This document shows, piece by piece, positions 35,279 through 44,425 of a stretch of 64,000 bases of DNA; within the stretch, counting starts at the first letter, position 1; every line of letters starts with the position of its first letter. The DNA lies in contig CP012155.1 of assembly GCA_001602415.1 (NCBI GenBank), forward strand, positions 3,150,143-3,214,142, written 5' to 3'. The stretch comes from Bacteroidetes bacterium UKL13-3 (GTDB lineage Bacteria; Bacteroidota; Bacteroidia; UKL13-3). The notes below the pieces were generated by a model. The model saw nothing but the letters and a program-made list of their open reading frames with translations. It was not told where the DNA came from and searched no databases. The translations under genes were made by a program, and so were the position numbers.

Positions 35279-35958
35279 GCTTTTGAATTACTGTTTTCCA
35301 AAAAGGGTAATGTTAAAAGTTGGGTATAGTTTAAATGTTGCAACGAAGGAATGACCAAATGTGCGGCACGTAAAATATTGGCATCTCCTAATCCTATCGT
35401 ATAAAATCCACCGGCTAATGCTGCTTCTATACCACTGGCGGCATCTTCAAATACAATTGTTTCATGTGGTTGAACATTTAATTGTGCCGCACCTTTCACA
35501 AAAACTTCGGGATGAGGTTTTGAAAATGTTACATGCCTGCCGTCTACAACAGTATCAAAAAAGGGCGTAATGTTGGTTTTATCTAAAATTATTTGGGCGT
35601 TTTTACTTGAAGAACCTAGGCCAATTTTAACACCATTACTTTTTAGCTCTGATAAAAATTTCCAAACATTGGGTAGCAAATCATCAGGGTGCATGGTAGC
35701 AACCAATTCCAGGTACCAAGTATTTTTGGTATCCATTAAATCAATCTTTTCTGCTTGGCTAAGCTGCACTTTACCTTTACGCAAAATATATTCTAATGAT
35801 TCAACCCTACTTACACCTTTCAGTTGCTCATTATCGTGTTCGGTAAATTCAATACCTAAACTTTCTGCAAGGCGTTTCCATGCTATAAAATGGTATTTGG
35901 CGGTATCAACCAGCACACCATCTAAATCAAATAAACAGGCTTTTATGGGTTTATACAT
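35275..35958 (-). CDS. pgmB: Beta-phosphoglucomutase
   Basis: A HAD-superfamily enzyme, 227 residues from MYKPIKACLFDLDGVLVDT. The DxD nucleophile/acid pair lies in FDLDGVLVDT, followed by the beta-PGM-typical AKYHFIAWKRLAESLGI, the cap-domain GVSR, LGSSSKN and FEDAASGIEAA. It converts beta-glucose-1-phosphate, the GH65 product, into glucose-6-phosphate. Its stop overlaps the GH65 start by 4 nt, a sign of translational coupling. An ATG 12 nt upstream (35970) is an alternative start; both overlap the end of the kinase gene. Confidence 0.93.
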   Translation of the reverse strand: MYKPIKACLFDLDGVLVDTAKYHFIAWKRLAESLGIEFTEHDNEQLKGVSRVESLEYILRKGKVQLSQAEKIDLMDTKNTWYLELVATMHPDDLLPNVWKFLSELKSNGVKIGLGSSSKNAQIILDKTNITPFFDTVVDGRHVTFSKPHPEVFVKGAAQLNVQPHETIVFEDAASGIEAALAGGFYTIGLGDANILRAAHLVIPSLQHLNYTQLLTLPFLENSNSKA

Positions 35959-36817
35959 CTTGCTTAACAAACAAATAGTTTACATGATACGCCACCAAAT
36001 GCTCTATAGGATGCTTGATGATACTGCTAATGGTTATACCTAAATCTTTTGCAGCCTCCTCTAAAACTTCACTAAAATGATATGCAACAGACCCCACAAA
36101 ATGAATGGGGATATTTTGATAATTTGGGAAACAACAAACGTGATTCTGCAGAAATAATTTCATTCCATCATATACCATTTGATGAAAATGTGGGTGCGAT
36201 TTATGTTTATTGATGAATGGCGTGAAACTGGCGAGGTACACATTTGCATGTGGTTTTTGATACACATTTTCGAATATGATTGCTTTAGATAAAATGTAAC
36301 TGCCCTCAAAGTCATCAGCAATTTCTTGCGGCAACTTTTTATAAAGATAATCGGCTAGCAAACGTTTGCCTAAATAACTTCCACTTCCTTCGTCACCTAA
36401 AATATATGCTAAAGCTGGAACTTCCTCGTGTAACGTATGCCCATCGAAATAACAAGAGTTGGAACCTGTGCCAATAATACAGCTAATGCATGCTTTGCCC
36501 TTGTAGGTTGAATAAGCCGCAGCAACCAAATCGTGATCAACATAAATACTCGCTTTGGTAAAAACCAACATTAATCCATGTGCAACAATTTGTTTGTAAT
36601 GATCACTGGAACAGCCTGCTCCATAGAAGTATACTTCATTTACATTCGGTGCTGTATTTGTTAAGGCACTGTTTTTACGAATTTCTTTACCAATAAATTC
36701 GGAAGCATGAAAAAATGGGTTAAACCCCATTGTATCAAACGTAGCCGCAATGTTACCGCCCTCATCTACCAAAGCCCAATCAGCTTTTGTTGATCCACTT
36801 TCTACAATAAGTTTCAT
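35951..36817 (-). CDS. BadF/BadG-type sugar kinase (N-acetylglucosamine kinase-like)
   Basis: A 288-residue ASKHA-fold kinase. ATP-binding landmarks are ESGSTKADWALVD at the N-terminus, CIIGTGSNSCYFDG (phosphate 2 region), ILGDEGSGSYLG, and a C-terminal adenosine-type VGSVAYHFSEVLEE. The family includes eukaryotic-type GlcNAc kinases. As first gene of the maltose phosphorylase transcript, overlapping pgmB, it may instead phosphorylate the free glucose released by GH65 or the amylases; this is inference from context. No separate glucokinase is seen in the window. Confidence 0.8.
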   Translation of the reverse strand: MKLIVESGSTKADWALVDEGGNIAATFDTMGFNPFFHASEFIGKEIRKNSALTNTAPNVNEVYFYGAGCSSDHYKQIVAHGLMLVFTKASIYVDHDLVAAAYSTYKGKACISCIIGTGSNSCYFDGHTLHEEVPALAYILGDEGSGSYLGKRLLADYLYKKLPQEIADDFEGSYILSKAIIFENVYQKPHANVYLASFTPFINKHKSHPHFHQMVYDGMKLFLQNHVCCFPNYQNIPIHFVGSVAYHFSEVLEEAAKDLGITISSIIKHPIEHLVAYHVNYLFVKQDV

Positions 36818-37008
36818 TCTGTGGGTGTTATGTATAAATATATTTAATTCAAATACGCATATTGCGCATATTCAAATATAAGAATTTGACTTAATGTACA
36901 AAGTACAATTAGTCCTTTTTTTGTTTCATTCTGTATTTTAACAACATATTAATAGAATAGGTAGATTTTGTAACTGTTTGTAATATTGCATTCATTACCC
37001 ATTAACTT
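36818..37008. promoter_or_regulatory. Divergent control region between the kinase operon and the Nudix regulator, with repeats
   Basis: The 191-nt gap contains a direct repeat TTCAAATA at 36848-36855 and 36871-36878, with CGCATATT twice between them, and a short dyad TGTAC-AAA-GTACA at 36895-36907. Divergent placement next to a regulator gene makes these candidate operators, but no consensus is known for this protein and no convincing promoter boxes were found. Confidence 0.4.
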
Positions 37009-37728
37009 ATGAAAAGTACTTCATTTAAAAACCACATATCTGTTGACTGCGTTATTTTTGGCTATAACGAAGAAGAAAATAAACTGGAAGTTCTACTTAT
37101 TGAGCAGAAAGAGCCTTCGCAAAACTCTTCACACCCATATGTCCCACAATTTGCATTGCCAGGCGATTTGGTTAATGAAGAAGAAAGTTTAGATGATGCC
37201 GCGGTTCGTGTTTTAAAAGAACTCACACATGTTGAAGGATTACATTTGCGTCAGTTTTTTTCGTTTGGCGATCCGATGCGCGTAAAACAGGAGAAGGACA
37301 TTGAGTGGTTAAAATTTTACAGGTCTGATCCTGATGCACGCGTAATTACCGTTTCTTATTACACCTTAGTACGAAAAGAAATGATTAATCCTGAACCAGG
37401 ATCGTTTGCTAAAAATGTTGTTTGGCGAAATATCAAACGTGTTCCGCCTTTGGCTTTTGACCATAACCAAATTGTAAAAAAGGCAACCGAAGATATCAAA
37501 GACCGTATCTATCAGAACCATATTGCACACCAATTGCTGCCTAAAAAATTTACGTTGCGCCAACTTCAGAATTTGTACGAGGTGGTATTAAATACAGAAT
37601 TTGATAAACGCAACTTTGTAAAACGTATTAAAAAAGACGAAGAATTGATACCGTTGGCCGAAAAGCAAAAAGGAGTGATGCATAAACCGGCACAACTGTA
37701 TTCCTTTAAAATGAAGAAGAAAAAATAG
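37009..37728 (+). CDS. Nudix-domain transcriptional regulator (NrtR-like)
   Basis: 239 residues: an N-terminal Nudix fold (~8-150) and a C-terminal winged-helix part (KKFTLRQLQNLYEVVL and FDKRNFVKRIKK) that is diagnostic of the NrtR family. The Nudix box is degenerate (GDLVNEEESLDDAAVRVLKE, then LT instead of the catalytic EE), so it likely binds a ligand rather than hydrolysing it. NrtR relatives in Bacteroidota control NAD or sugar (e.g. arabinose) pathways with ADP-ribose or sugar-nucleotide-type effectors. Its divergent placement beside the maltose phosphorylase operon suggests it controls that operon. Confidence 0.85.
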   Translation: MKSTSFKNHISVDCVIFGYNEEENKLEVLLIEQKEPSQNSSHPYVPQFALPGDLVNEEESLDDAAVRVLKELTHVEGLHLRQFFSFGDPMRVKQEKDIEWLKFYRSDPDARVITVSYYTLVRKEMINPEPGSFAKNVVWRNIKRVPPLAFDHNQIVKKATEDIKDRIYQNHIAHQLLPKKFTLRQLQNLYEVVLNTEFDKRNFVKRIKKDEELIPLAEKQKGVMHKPAQLYSFKMKKKK

Positions 37729-37903
37729 TTTAGGTCTAATGGTTACGATTTAATGTGCAGTTGTTTATCGAATCGTGGCTCTTTCTATCATCTATGAACC
37801 ACCAACTATCATCACTTTCCGTTTATGTTGAATTGTTAGATTATTGAACTAGTTTATTGTCGCGCTGAATTCACCAAAGTTGAGGTGTGTTTTCTTTGCT
37901 TAT

Positions 37904-38755
37904 CTACCCAACAAATCGCTCAATCATCTCAACCACTTCATCTGCATGATGGCCGTATACCATGGTATGGTGGTTTCCATCTACATACTCAACCCTTGCA
38001 TTGCGCATATTGCCAACAGCTTTTTCTGCTAAGTAACCAGGCAATATTGGTTCTCCTAGATTGTAATTATCTGTTGCGCAAATAAGTAAAGCTGGTTGTT
38101 TTAACGCCTTAAAATATTTTAGAATAGGAGAAATTCCAACATCCAAAGCCACTTGCAAAATTTGCGCTAAATCTGTTCGCGGTTTTACTGATCCATCAGG
38201 GAGCGTTTTAATATCTGCTTCGAAATATGCCTCCATATCTTCATCCCAAAAATTGATGTATGGTGCTTTATTAATCATCTCAAAATAGGCCTCCTTGTTA
38301 GGGTATACTTTATCCAATCGCCCCAAAGCTGTTTGTAGCATTTCTGAAGTGCGTGGGTGCATTTCGGGAGCCGAATCTAAAAACACTACTTTACTTACAT
38401 GATGCGCATAATAATAACAAAGGTATGAAGCAAGAAAACCTCCATATGAATGTCCAACCAAAACCACTTGTTCTAATTTTAGATAGTTAAGCAATTCAAT
38501 CACATCCCTTGCATGTGCTTTTATGGTATAACCAAAAACAGGATGACTGCTTAATCCTCTTCCCCTCAAATCGAGTGCAACCAATTCATATTGTTCACCC
38601 AAACCATGCGATACCAATCCTTCAAAAGCTCGGCAATTTGCAGTGAGTCCGTGCAACAATACAAGCGTTGGTTTTCCAGGGTTGTGGTACTTTACGTAAT
38701 GAATATTTATTCCATTTACATGGACTATTTCACTTGTTACTTCTTTTGTTTTCAT
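37904..38755 (-). CDS. Alpha/beta hydrolase
   Basis: A 283-residue alpha/beta-hydrolase-fold protein. The oxyanion region is LVLLHGLTANCRAFEGL, the nucleophile elbow is VGHSYGG (Ser near residue 104), and the terminal His is in VDGNHHTMVYG, so the triad can be complete. No signal peptide is visible. It starts 3 nt after the stop of the 3-hydroxybutyrate-dehydrogenase-like gene, so it is likely coexpressed and may hydrolyse an ester such as hydroxybutyrate oligomers. That substrate is inferred only from the operon. Confidence 0.8.
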   Translation of the reverse strand: MKTKEVTSEIVHVNGINIHYVKYHNPGKPTLVLLHGLTANCRAFEGLVSHGLGEQYELVALDLRGRGLSSHPVFGYTIKAHARDVIELLNYLKLEQVVLVGHSYGGFLASYLCYYYAHHVSKVVFLDSAPEMHPRTSEMLQTALGRLDKVYPNKEAYFEMINKAPYINFWDEDMEAYFEADIKTLPDGSVKPRTDLAQILQVALDVGISPILKYFKALKQPALLICATDNYNLGEPILPGYLAEKAVGNMRNARVEYVDGNHHTMVYGHHADEVVEMIERFVG

Positions 38756-38758
38756 AAA

Positions 38759-39532
38759 CTATTGTGCTGTCCATCCTCCTTCAACAGGTACTGAAATTCC
38801 GGTAATGGTTGTTGCCTCATCGGCAGCTAAAAATGCAACGGTGTTGGCAATTAATTCAATTGGAATAAACGATTTTATTGCCTGTTTGGCTAACATCACT
38901 TTTTGAATCACCTCTTCCCTGCTCAACCCATGCGCCTTCATTTGGTCGCCAATCTGATTTTCAACAATTGGTGTATGCACGTATCCCGGACAAACAGCAT
39001 TACATGTAATATTAAATGGTGCACCCTCTAAAGCAATGGTTTTGGTAAACCCTATAATACCATGTTTACTGGATACATAAGCCGATTTATACTCGGAAGC
39101 AACCAACCCGTGTGCCGATGCAATATTGATAATCCGACCAAATTTCTGTTTTTCCATGTATGGCCACACAGCTTTGGTAAGAAGAAAAGGGGCAGTAAGA
39201 TTAATACCAATAATGGCATTCCATTTTTCTAAAGGAAAATCCTTCACAGGAGAAACAAATTGAATACCTGCATTATTCACCAAAATATCAATGGTTCCAA
39301 ATTTATCAACTGCTTGTGATACCATTTCGTCAATTTGCTTAGACTCGAGCACATTGCATGGCGAAAACAAATAGTCAATTCCAAATTCTTTAGCTACATC
39401 GGCAGCAATTTCAGCACCATTAGCTTCTAATCCGTTAAACACAATATTGTGTCCTTTTGCGGCAAATACGCGAGCTGTTGCCAACCCAATACCGCTCGTA
39501 CTACCGGTTATTAAAACTGTTTTTTTTGTCAT
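38759..39532 (-). CDS. 3-hydroxybutyrate dehydrogenase (SDR family)
   Basis: A classical short-chain dehydrogenase of 257 residues: NAD-binding TGSTSGIGLATA (about 10-21), NNAGIQFV, and the Ser-Tyr-Lys active site with Tyr and Lys in AYVSSKHG. The C-terminal pattern EVIQKVMLAKQAIKSFIPIE and FLAADEATTITG is typical of D-3-hydroxybutyrate dehydrogenases, which oxidise 3-hydroxybutyrate to acetoacetate with NAD+. It lies between a sodium:solute symporter gene (59 nt upstream) and an alpha/beta hydrolase gene. A different 3-hydroxyacid specificity remains possible. Confidence 0.85.
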   Translation of the reverse strand: MTKKTVLITGSTSGIGLATARVFAAKGHNIVFNGLEANGAEIAADVAKEFGIDYLFSPCNVLESKQIDEMVSQAVDKFGTIDILVNNAGIQFVSPVKDFPLEKWNAIIGINLTAPFLLTKAVWPYMEKQKFGRIINIASAHGLVASEYKSAYVSSKHGIIGFTKTIALEGAPFNITCNAVCPGYVHTPIVENQIGDQMKAHGLSREEVIQKVMLAKQAIKSFIPIELIANTVAFLAADEATTITGISVPVEGGWTAQ

Positions 39533-39591
39533 AACTCATTGAATAAATAACATTGCATAGTATGCAAGGTTTAGTGAAAACGCAAGAAAAT

Positions 39592-41037
39592 TTATGCCTT
39601 TGGTTTACTTATAATATATAATCCGGCAAACGTCATTGCACCATTTAGAATAAGCATTTCAATACCAATTTGATAGCCGCCAAAAAGCGATGGTGCATTT
39701 AGTTGAATAATGTAACAGAGAATGGGAGCAATAATGCACACAATTGGCGAAAGCGTATCATTAAGTATTCTTTTGGTGATGATGCCGAACGTAAACAAGC
39801 CCAACAATGGGCCATAGGTGTAGCCTGCTATATCTAATAATATTCCAATAATGGATTTGTTATCCATCACTTTAAAAATCATTACGCAAACTAAAAAAAT
39901 AACAGCAAACGTAAGGTGAACAGTAATTCGTGTTTTTGATTGTTGCGCCTCCGTTAAGTTTTTGTTTCGTTGCAAGCCTAATATGTCAATACAAAAAGAG
40001 GATGTTAATGCGGTGATAGCACCATCGGCCGAAGGAAATAAAGCGGAAATCAATCCGATAATAAAAATAACTGAAATGGCAGGTGGTAAATACTGCAAAG
40101 CAATTGTTGGAAACAGGTCATCTCCTTTTACATCCAAACCTTTACTTGTTGCGTAGAGGTATAATAATCCGCCCAATAGTAAAAACAGAAAGTTAACAAG
40201 TACCATCACCGTACTAAATGAAATCATATTTTTTTGTGAATCACTCAATCGTTTTACGCTGATGTTTTTTTGCATCATCTCTTGATCCAAACCTGTCATG
40301 CTAATGGTGATAAAAGCACCTCCAATAATTTGTTTGAGGAAGAATTTTTTATCCATTATATCCGTGTTAAACACCTCTGTATAACCCAATGCATTGAGTT
40401 GCGTCATTACTTGCGAAAAACTTAAGTTTAAATCACCCATGATGTACAATACACAAACAACCAGAGCGAGCAACATAAAAAATGTTTGCAGTGTATCAGT
40501 CCAAACAATGGTTTTTACACCACCTTTAAACGTATACAGCAAAATCATCAATAAAATAATAAACGCTGTAACTACAAACGGAACACCCAACGCATCGAGT
40601 ATAAACAGTTGCATAACATTAATAACAAGGTAAAGTCTGAGGGTAGCTCCCATCGTGCGCGATAGGATAAAAAACAATGCACCTGTTTTGTAGCTACTCT
40701 TGCCAAAACGATGATCAAGGTAATGGTAAATAGAGGTTAAGTTTAGTTTGTAGTACAATGGCAACAATACATACGCTACCACAAAATACCCAATAAAATA
40801 ACCCAGTACAACCTGAAAATAAGTGAAGTGATTAAACCCAACAGTGCCTGGAACAGATATAAAAGTAACACCGCTTAGGGATGTTCCTATCATACCAAAT
40901 GCCACCAACATCCAGTGACTGTTTTTGTTTCCGTTAAAAAAAGTTTCGTTGTTGCTACCACGTGCAGTATAAAAGGCAACAGCTAGCAGCACTAAAAAAT
41001 AGATAACAACAAATGAGAAAAGTATAAATGGCGACAT
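39592..41037 (-). CDS. Sodium:solute symporter (SSS family)
   Basis: 481 residues with about 13 hydrophobic helices. Family landmarks include TARGSNNETFFNGNK near the N-terminus, GMIGTSLSGVTFISVPG (TM2-like), and GLISALFPSADGAITALTSS (the sodium-site region). No signal or soluble regulatory domain is present. SSS proteins couple Na+ entry to import of sugars, organic acids or amino acids. Placement directly upstream of a 3-hydroxybutyrate dehydrogenase gene suggests a hydroxy- or monocarboxylate substrate, as an inference. Confidence 0.88.
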   Translation of the reverse strand: MSPFILFSFVVIYFLVLLAVAFYTARGSNNETFFNGNKNSHWMLVAFGMIGTSLSGVTFISVPGTVGFNHFTYFQVVLGYFIGYFVVAYVLLPLYYKLNLTSIYHYLDHRFGKSSYKTGALFFILSRTMGATLRLYLVINVMQLFILDALGVPFVVTAFIILLMILLYTFKGGVKTIVWTDTLQTFFMLLALVVCVLYIMGDLNLSFSQVMTQLNALGYTEVFNTDIMDKKFFLKQIIGGAFITISMTGLDQEMMQKNISVKRLSDSQKNMISFSTVMVLVNFLFLLLGGLLYLYATSKGLDVKGDDLFPTIALQYLPPAISVIFIIGLISALFPSADGAITALTSSFCIDILGLQRNKNLTEAQQSKTRITVHLTFAVIFLVCVMIFKVMDNKSIIGILLDIAGYTYGPLLGLFTFGIITKRILNDTLSPIVCIIAPILCYIIQLNAPSLFGGYQIGIEMLILNGAMTFAGLYIISKPKA

Positions 41038-41131
41038 GAAACAAATGTAGCAGGTGGCAGTGTGCAGATGAAAAATAGTTAGCCACAGCTACCCCAATGT
41101 GTAAATAAAATCACACATTGGAGTATAAATG

Positions 41132-41926
41132 CTAGTGTTGTATCACTACTTTTTGAAGATGTTCGCCTTCCAAAGTGCTTACTTTTAAAAGGTATATTCC
41201 ACTGTTCATCTCCGAAACATCAAACCATTCTTCTTGCTTACCCGAACTGCGCAATCCCTTTGCGAGGATAGCAGCTGATTTTCCATCAACACTCATTAGT
41301 GCAATAGTTACATCAGCTGATTTTGTTAAGTTGTAATTGAGTGAAAGTTTATTTGCAACCGGATTAGGGAAAAGTTGCAGTTGTGTAATGCCTTCAGCAT
41401 CGGCAACAGCAGTAGTTGTGTTTTCGTTAACAACCAATTGTTGTTTGCGGGTAGTGTTGCGTGTAATGGCAAATGCACCATAAAACGTAACTGGTCCCGA
41501 ACCAACAGCTGGAGCCATCCATTTAAAAGACCATATAGCCGATGTTGCTGAATTATCTGTAGTATGTGTTAAGTAGTTACTAAATACTATTTTAGAACCT
41601 GCTCCAGCAATCATAGTCCCCAAAAAATTACCAGTTGGACTTTGTGCTGAAACCATCAATCCCTTTGCTCCAATACCTGTTACAGTAGCTGTTATATTGT
41701 AGGTTGCTCCAGGAATATACCCTAAGGCAGGAATATCCGTAGTGATGATGTTGCTCACTGTTGTTGGCGTTCCAAAATGGCATCCGGATTGAGAACAAGT
41801 TGCCCCTCCCTCTTGTGGGCCACCCGATGCTTTTAAAGGCGAACCAGTAGGATTTGAAATAATTTGTTGAACACTTAATCCAAATGTAAACAGCAATGCT
41901 GTAATGGTAATGATTTGTTTTTTCAT
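41132..41926 (-). CDS. T9SS-secreted protein with Reeler-like/choice-of-anchor V domain
   Basis: 264 residues with an N-terminal signal (MKKQIITITALLFTFGLSV), then GSPLKASGGPQEGGATCSQSGCH. Its Cys pair plus His resembles the start of the choice-of-anchor V/Reeler-like domain of Bacteroidota secreted proteins. A beta-sandwich follows, and residues ~185-264 are a T9SS type A sorting domain (LFPNPVANKLSLNY, ALMSVDGKSAAIL, MNSGIYLLKVS, LQKVVIQ). It is probably displayed on the cell surface. A 9-bp hairpin (41094-41121) lies just past the stop but has no T-run. Function is unknown. Confidence 0.82.
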   Translation of the reverse strand: MKKQIITITALLFTFGLSVQQIISNPTGSPLKASGGPQEGGATCSQSGCHFGTPTTVSNIITTDIPALGYIPGATYNITATVTGIGAKGLMVSAQSPTGNFLGTMIAGAGSKIVFSNYLTHTTDNSATSAIWSFKWMAPAVGSGPVTFYGAFAITRNTTRKQQLVVNENTTTAVADAEGITQLQLFPNPVANKLSLNYNLTKSADVTIALMSVDGKSAAILAKGLRSSGKQEEWFDVSEMNSGIYLLKVSTLEGEHLQKVVIQH

Positions 41927-42178
41927 GCAACTTCAAGAATAAACATTCTTAATCAAAAAGCATAGTAATTTTTATGTGCATCCGTTATATTACCAGTAAA
42001 TTTTGCAACGGCTAAAGTACGCTTATCAAAATACTTTTTGCAAAAGTATCTTCTATTTCAATTCTTATTTGTAAAGGTTTCCTTATGTAAAATGCTATCA
42101 ATCGGTAACCTTCATTTACTAATCAAGCTATCAACTTAATCTGTCAATAACTTGATTTAACTTAACCCAGCAATTCCT

Positions 42179-42186
42179 TACATTTG
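42179..42186 (+). promoter_or_regulatory. Possible -7 box immediately upstream of recR
   Basis: TACATTTG fits TAnnTTTG, but it ends only 6 nt before the recR ATG at 42193 and has no TTTG at the right distance. If used, the recR mRNA would be leaderless or nearly so. Confidence 0.35.
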
Positions 42187-42192
42187 TGGCAC

Positions 42193-42798
42193 ATGAATTA
42201 TCCTTCCCAACTCATCGAAGAAGCCGTTAATGAACTCTCTAAGTTTCCAGGTATTGGCAAAAAATCAGCCATGCGCATGGTGCTGCATTTACTTAAGCAA
42301 AATGAGCAAGATGTAATTAAGTTGGGTGATGCCGTAATTAAACTGCGAACACAAATACAATATTGCGAACGCTGCGGAAACGTAAGCGATGCAGCAATCT
42401 GCAATATTTGTGTTAACCCTAAACGCGACCAACATACTATTTGTGTGGTGGAAGATTTACGTGATGTGTTAGCCATCGAGAACACCAATCAGTTTAATGG
42501 AACTTACCACATTATTGGGGGCCTCATATCGCCCATTAATGGAATTGGCCCTGACACATTAAACATCGAAAAACTTCTTTTGCGCATTCAAGCCGAGCAA
42601 AGCAAAGAAATTATAATGGCTCTTAGTGCCACCATGGAAGGTGATACAACTGTTTTTTACCTGTCAAAAAAAATGAGAGCGTTTGGCGTAAACATTAGTA
42701 CCATTTCGCGCGGAATAGCCATTGGTGGGGAGTTGGAATATGCCGATGAAATAACTTTAGGCCGAAGCATTGCCCTCCGAGTTCCCTACCAAAACTAA
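42193..42798 (+). CDS. recR: Recombination mediator protein RecR
   Basis: 201 residues from MNYPSQLIEEAVN, the usual RecR beginning. The N-terminal helix-hairpin-helix is FPGIGKKSAMRMVLHLL; the four-Cys zinc finger has CERCGNVSDAAICNIC; the Toprim domain starts VVEDLRDVLAIE and includes YHIIGGLISPINGIGP. RecR works with RecF and RecO to load RecA at gaps. An in-frame TTG three codons upstream (42184) lies within the TACATTTG box and is not used as the start here. The gene appears monocistronic. Confidence 0.96.
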   Translation: MNYPSQLIEEAVNELSKFPGIGKKSAMRMVLHLLKQNEQDVIKLGDAVIKLRTQIQYCERCGNVSDAAICNICVNPKRDQHTICVVEDLRDVLAIENTNQFNGTYHIIGGLISPINGIGPDTLNIEKLLLRIQAEQSKEIIMALSATMEGDTTVFYLSKKMRAFGVNISTISRGIAIGGELEYADEITLGRSIALRVPYQN

Positions 42799-42928
42799 AT
42801 TCACCCACAAATAAATACTGCTCACCGAAAGTGTAAAAAAGCATTTTATTAAATACGATTAATTACCACCTTTGCCTTTCTTTTTTCAATTGTATCATTC
42901 ATCTTAAATGATACCAAATTTTATAAAT

Positions 42929-44326
42929 ATGATTGTACAACAACTATATACCAATTGTCTGGCGCAAGCCGCTTATTATATTGAGTCGGATGGAGAAGTA
43001 GCCATTATTGATCCATTACGCGATTATGATGCTTATATTGAATTAGCTAACAGTCATAACGCGAACATAAAATACATTTTTGAAACGCATTTTCATGCCG
43101 ATTTTGTAAGCGGACATGTGGATCTAGCCCAAAAAACAGGTGCTACCATTGTATACGGACCCACCACCCAAACCAGTTTTCCGGTGCATGTGGCTCAAGA
43201 TGGAGAAGAGTTGAAAATAGGAAAACTCACCATGCGCATTTTGCACACACCCGGCCATACACCAGAGTCGAGCAGCTACTTATTGTTTGATGAAAACGGC
43301 AAAGAATATTGCGTATTTACCGGTGATACCTTGTTTGTAGGCGATGTTGGAAGACCTGATTTATTAGATGGCGTAATGACTAAAGAAGAATTAGCTGGAA
43401 TGATGTATGATTCATTGCACAACAAACTTATGCCATTGCCCGATTCGGTAATTGTGTATCCTGCACACGGAGCCGGAAGTGCTTGTGGTAAAAATATCGG
43501 AAAAGAAACCTTCTCAACCATTGGTGAACAAAAAGCAAAAAACTATGCACTGCAACCCATGAGTAAAGAGAAATTTATTGCAACCGTTACCGAAGGAATA
43601 GCACCGGCACCGGCTTACTTTTTTAAAGATGCCAAATTAAACAAACAAGGTTACGCACCCATTGATGATGTGATTACGCAAGGCATGACAGCCCTTTCGG
43701 TTGCTGATTTTGAAGCCCGCATGAAAGAAGGTGCTACTATTATTGATACACGTATTCCCGATGTTTTTGAGCATGGATTTATTCCCAAAGCACTCAACTT
43801 TGGATTAAACGGACAATATGCCATTTGGGCTGCAACGCTTTTGGATATAAGCAAGCCGATAATCATTGTGGCTGATGCAGGTAAAGAAAAAGAAAGTATT
43901 GAACGCTTAACACGTGTTGGATTTGATGCCATACAGGGTTATTTAAACGGAGGATTTGATGCTTGGAAAAATGCTGACAAACGTTGGGACATGATTATAT
44001 CAGTTGATGAAGAAGAATTTGAGTTGGATGCCAAGCATACCGATATTAAAATTTTGGATGTGCGTAAACCTGGTGAATTCAACGATGCGCATTTAACCAA
44101 AGCCATTCATTTGTCGCTCGACAAGATTACAACAGAAGCAGACAACCTCAATAAAGATGAAGAATACTTGGTGCATTGCGCAGGCGGTTATCGCTCCATG
44201 ATTGCAGCTTCGTATTTAAAAGCCAAAGGGTTTCAGCGTGTAAAAAATGTATTGGGCGGTTGGAGTAAAATACAAACCATGAAACTTCCTATTTCCCGCG
44301 ATCAACGAAAAGTAGAAGCGAATTAA
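42929..44326 (+). CDS. MBL-fold hydrolase with two rhodanese domains (persulfide-dioxygenase-like)
   Basis: Starting at MIVQQLYTNC gives 465 residues; the upstream MIPNFIN is atypical for the family. Residues 1-~230 are a glyoxalase-II-like metallo-beta-lactamase domain with the metal motif ETHFHADFVSGH and later HTPGHTPES, FTGDTLFVGDVGRPDL and YPAHGAGSACG. Two rhodanese domains follow. The second has a potential active-site Cys in LVHCAGGYRSM; the first reads IIIVADAGKEKES and has no Cys, so it is probably structural. Members oxidise glutathione or other persulfides in sulfur detoxification. No sulfide:quinone reductase is nearby. Confidence 0.88.
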   Translation: MIVQQLYTNCLAQAAYYIESDGEVAIIDPLRDYDAYIELANSHNANIKYIFETHFHADFVSGHVDLAQKTGATIVYGPTTQTSFPVHVAQDGEELKIGKLTMRILHTPGHTPESSSYLLFDENGKEYCVFTGDTLFVGDVGRPDLLDGVMTKEELAGMMYDSLHNKLMPLPDSVIVYPAHGAGSACGKNIGKETFSTIGEQKAKNYALQPMSKEKFIATVTEGIAPAPAYFFKDAKLNKQGYAPIDDVITQGMTALSVADFEARMKEGATIIDTRIPDVFEHGFIPKALNFGLNGQYAIWAATLLDISKPIIIVADAGKEKESIERLTRVGFDAIQGYLNGGFDAWKNADKRWDMIISVDEEEFELDAKHTDIKILDVRKPGEFNDAHLTKAIHLSLDKITTEADNLNKDEEYLVHCAGGYRSMIAASYLKAKGFQRVKNVLGGWSKIQTMKLPISRDQRKVEAN

Positions 44327-44425
44327 GTTACTTGGTTAAAATAGTACGTTTCCATTTTACACAGCAAGTTGCAAACTTCAACCATTGTAGGATTCGAACA
44401 GACTTTAACTATTATATTCGCAAAC

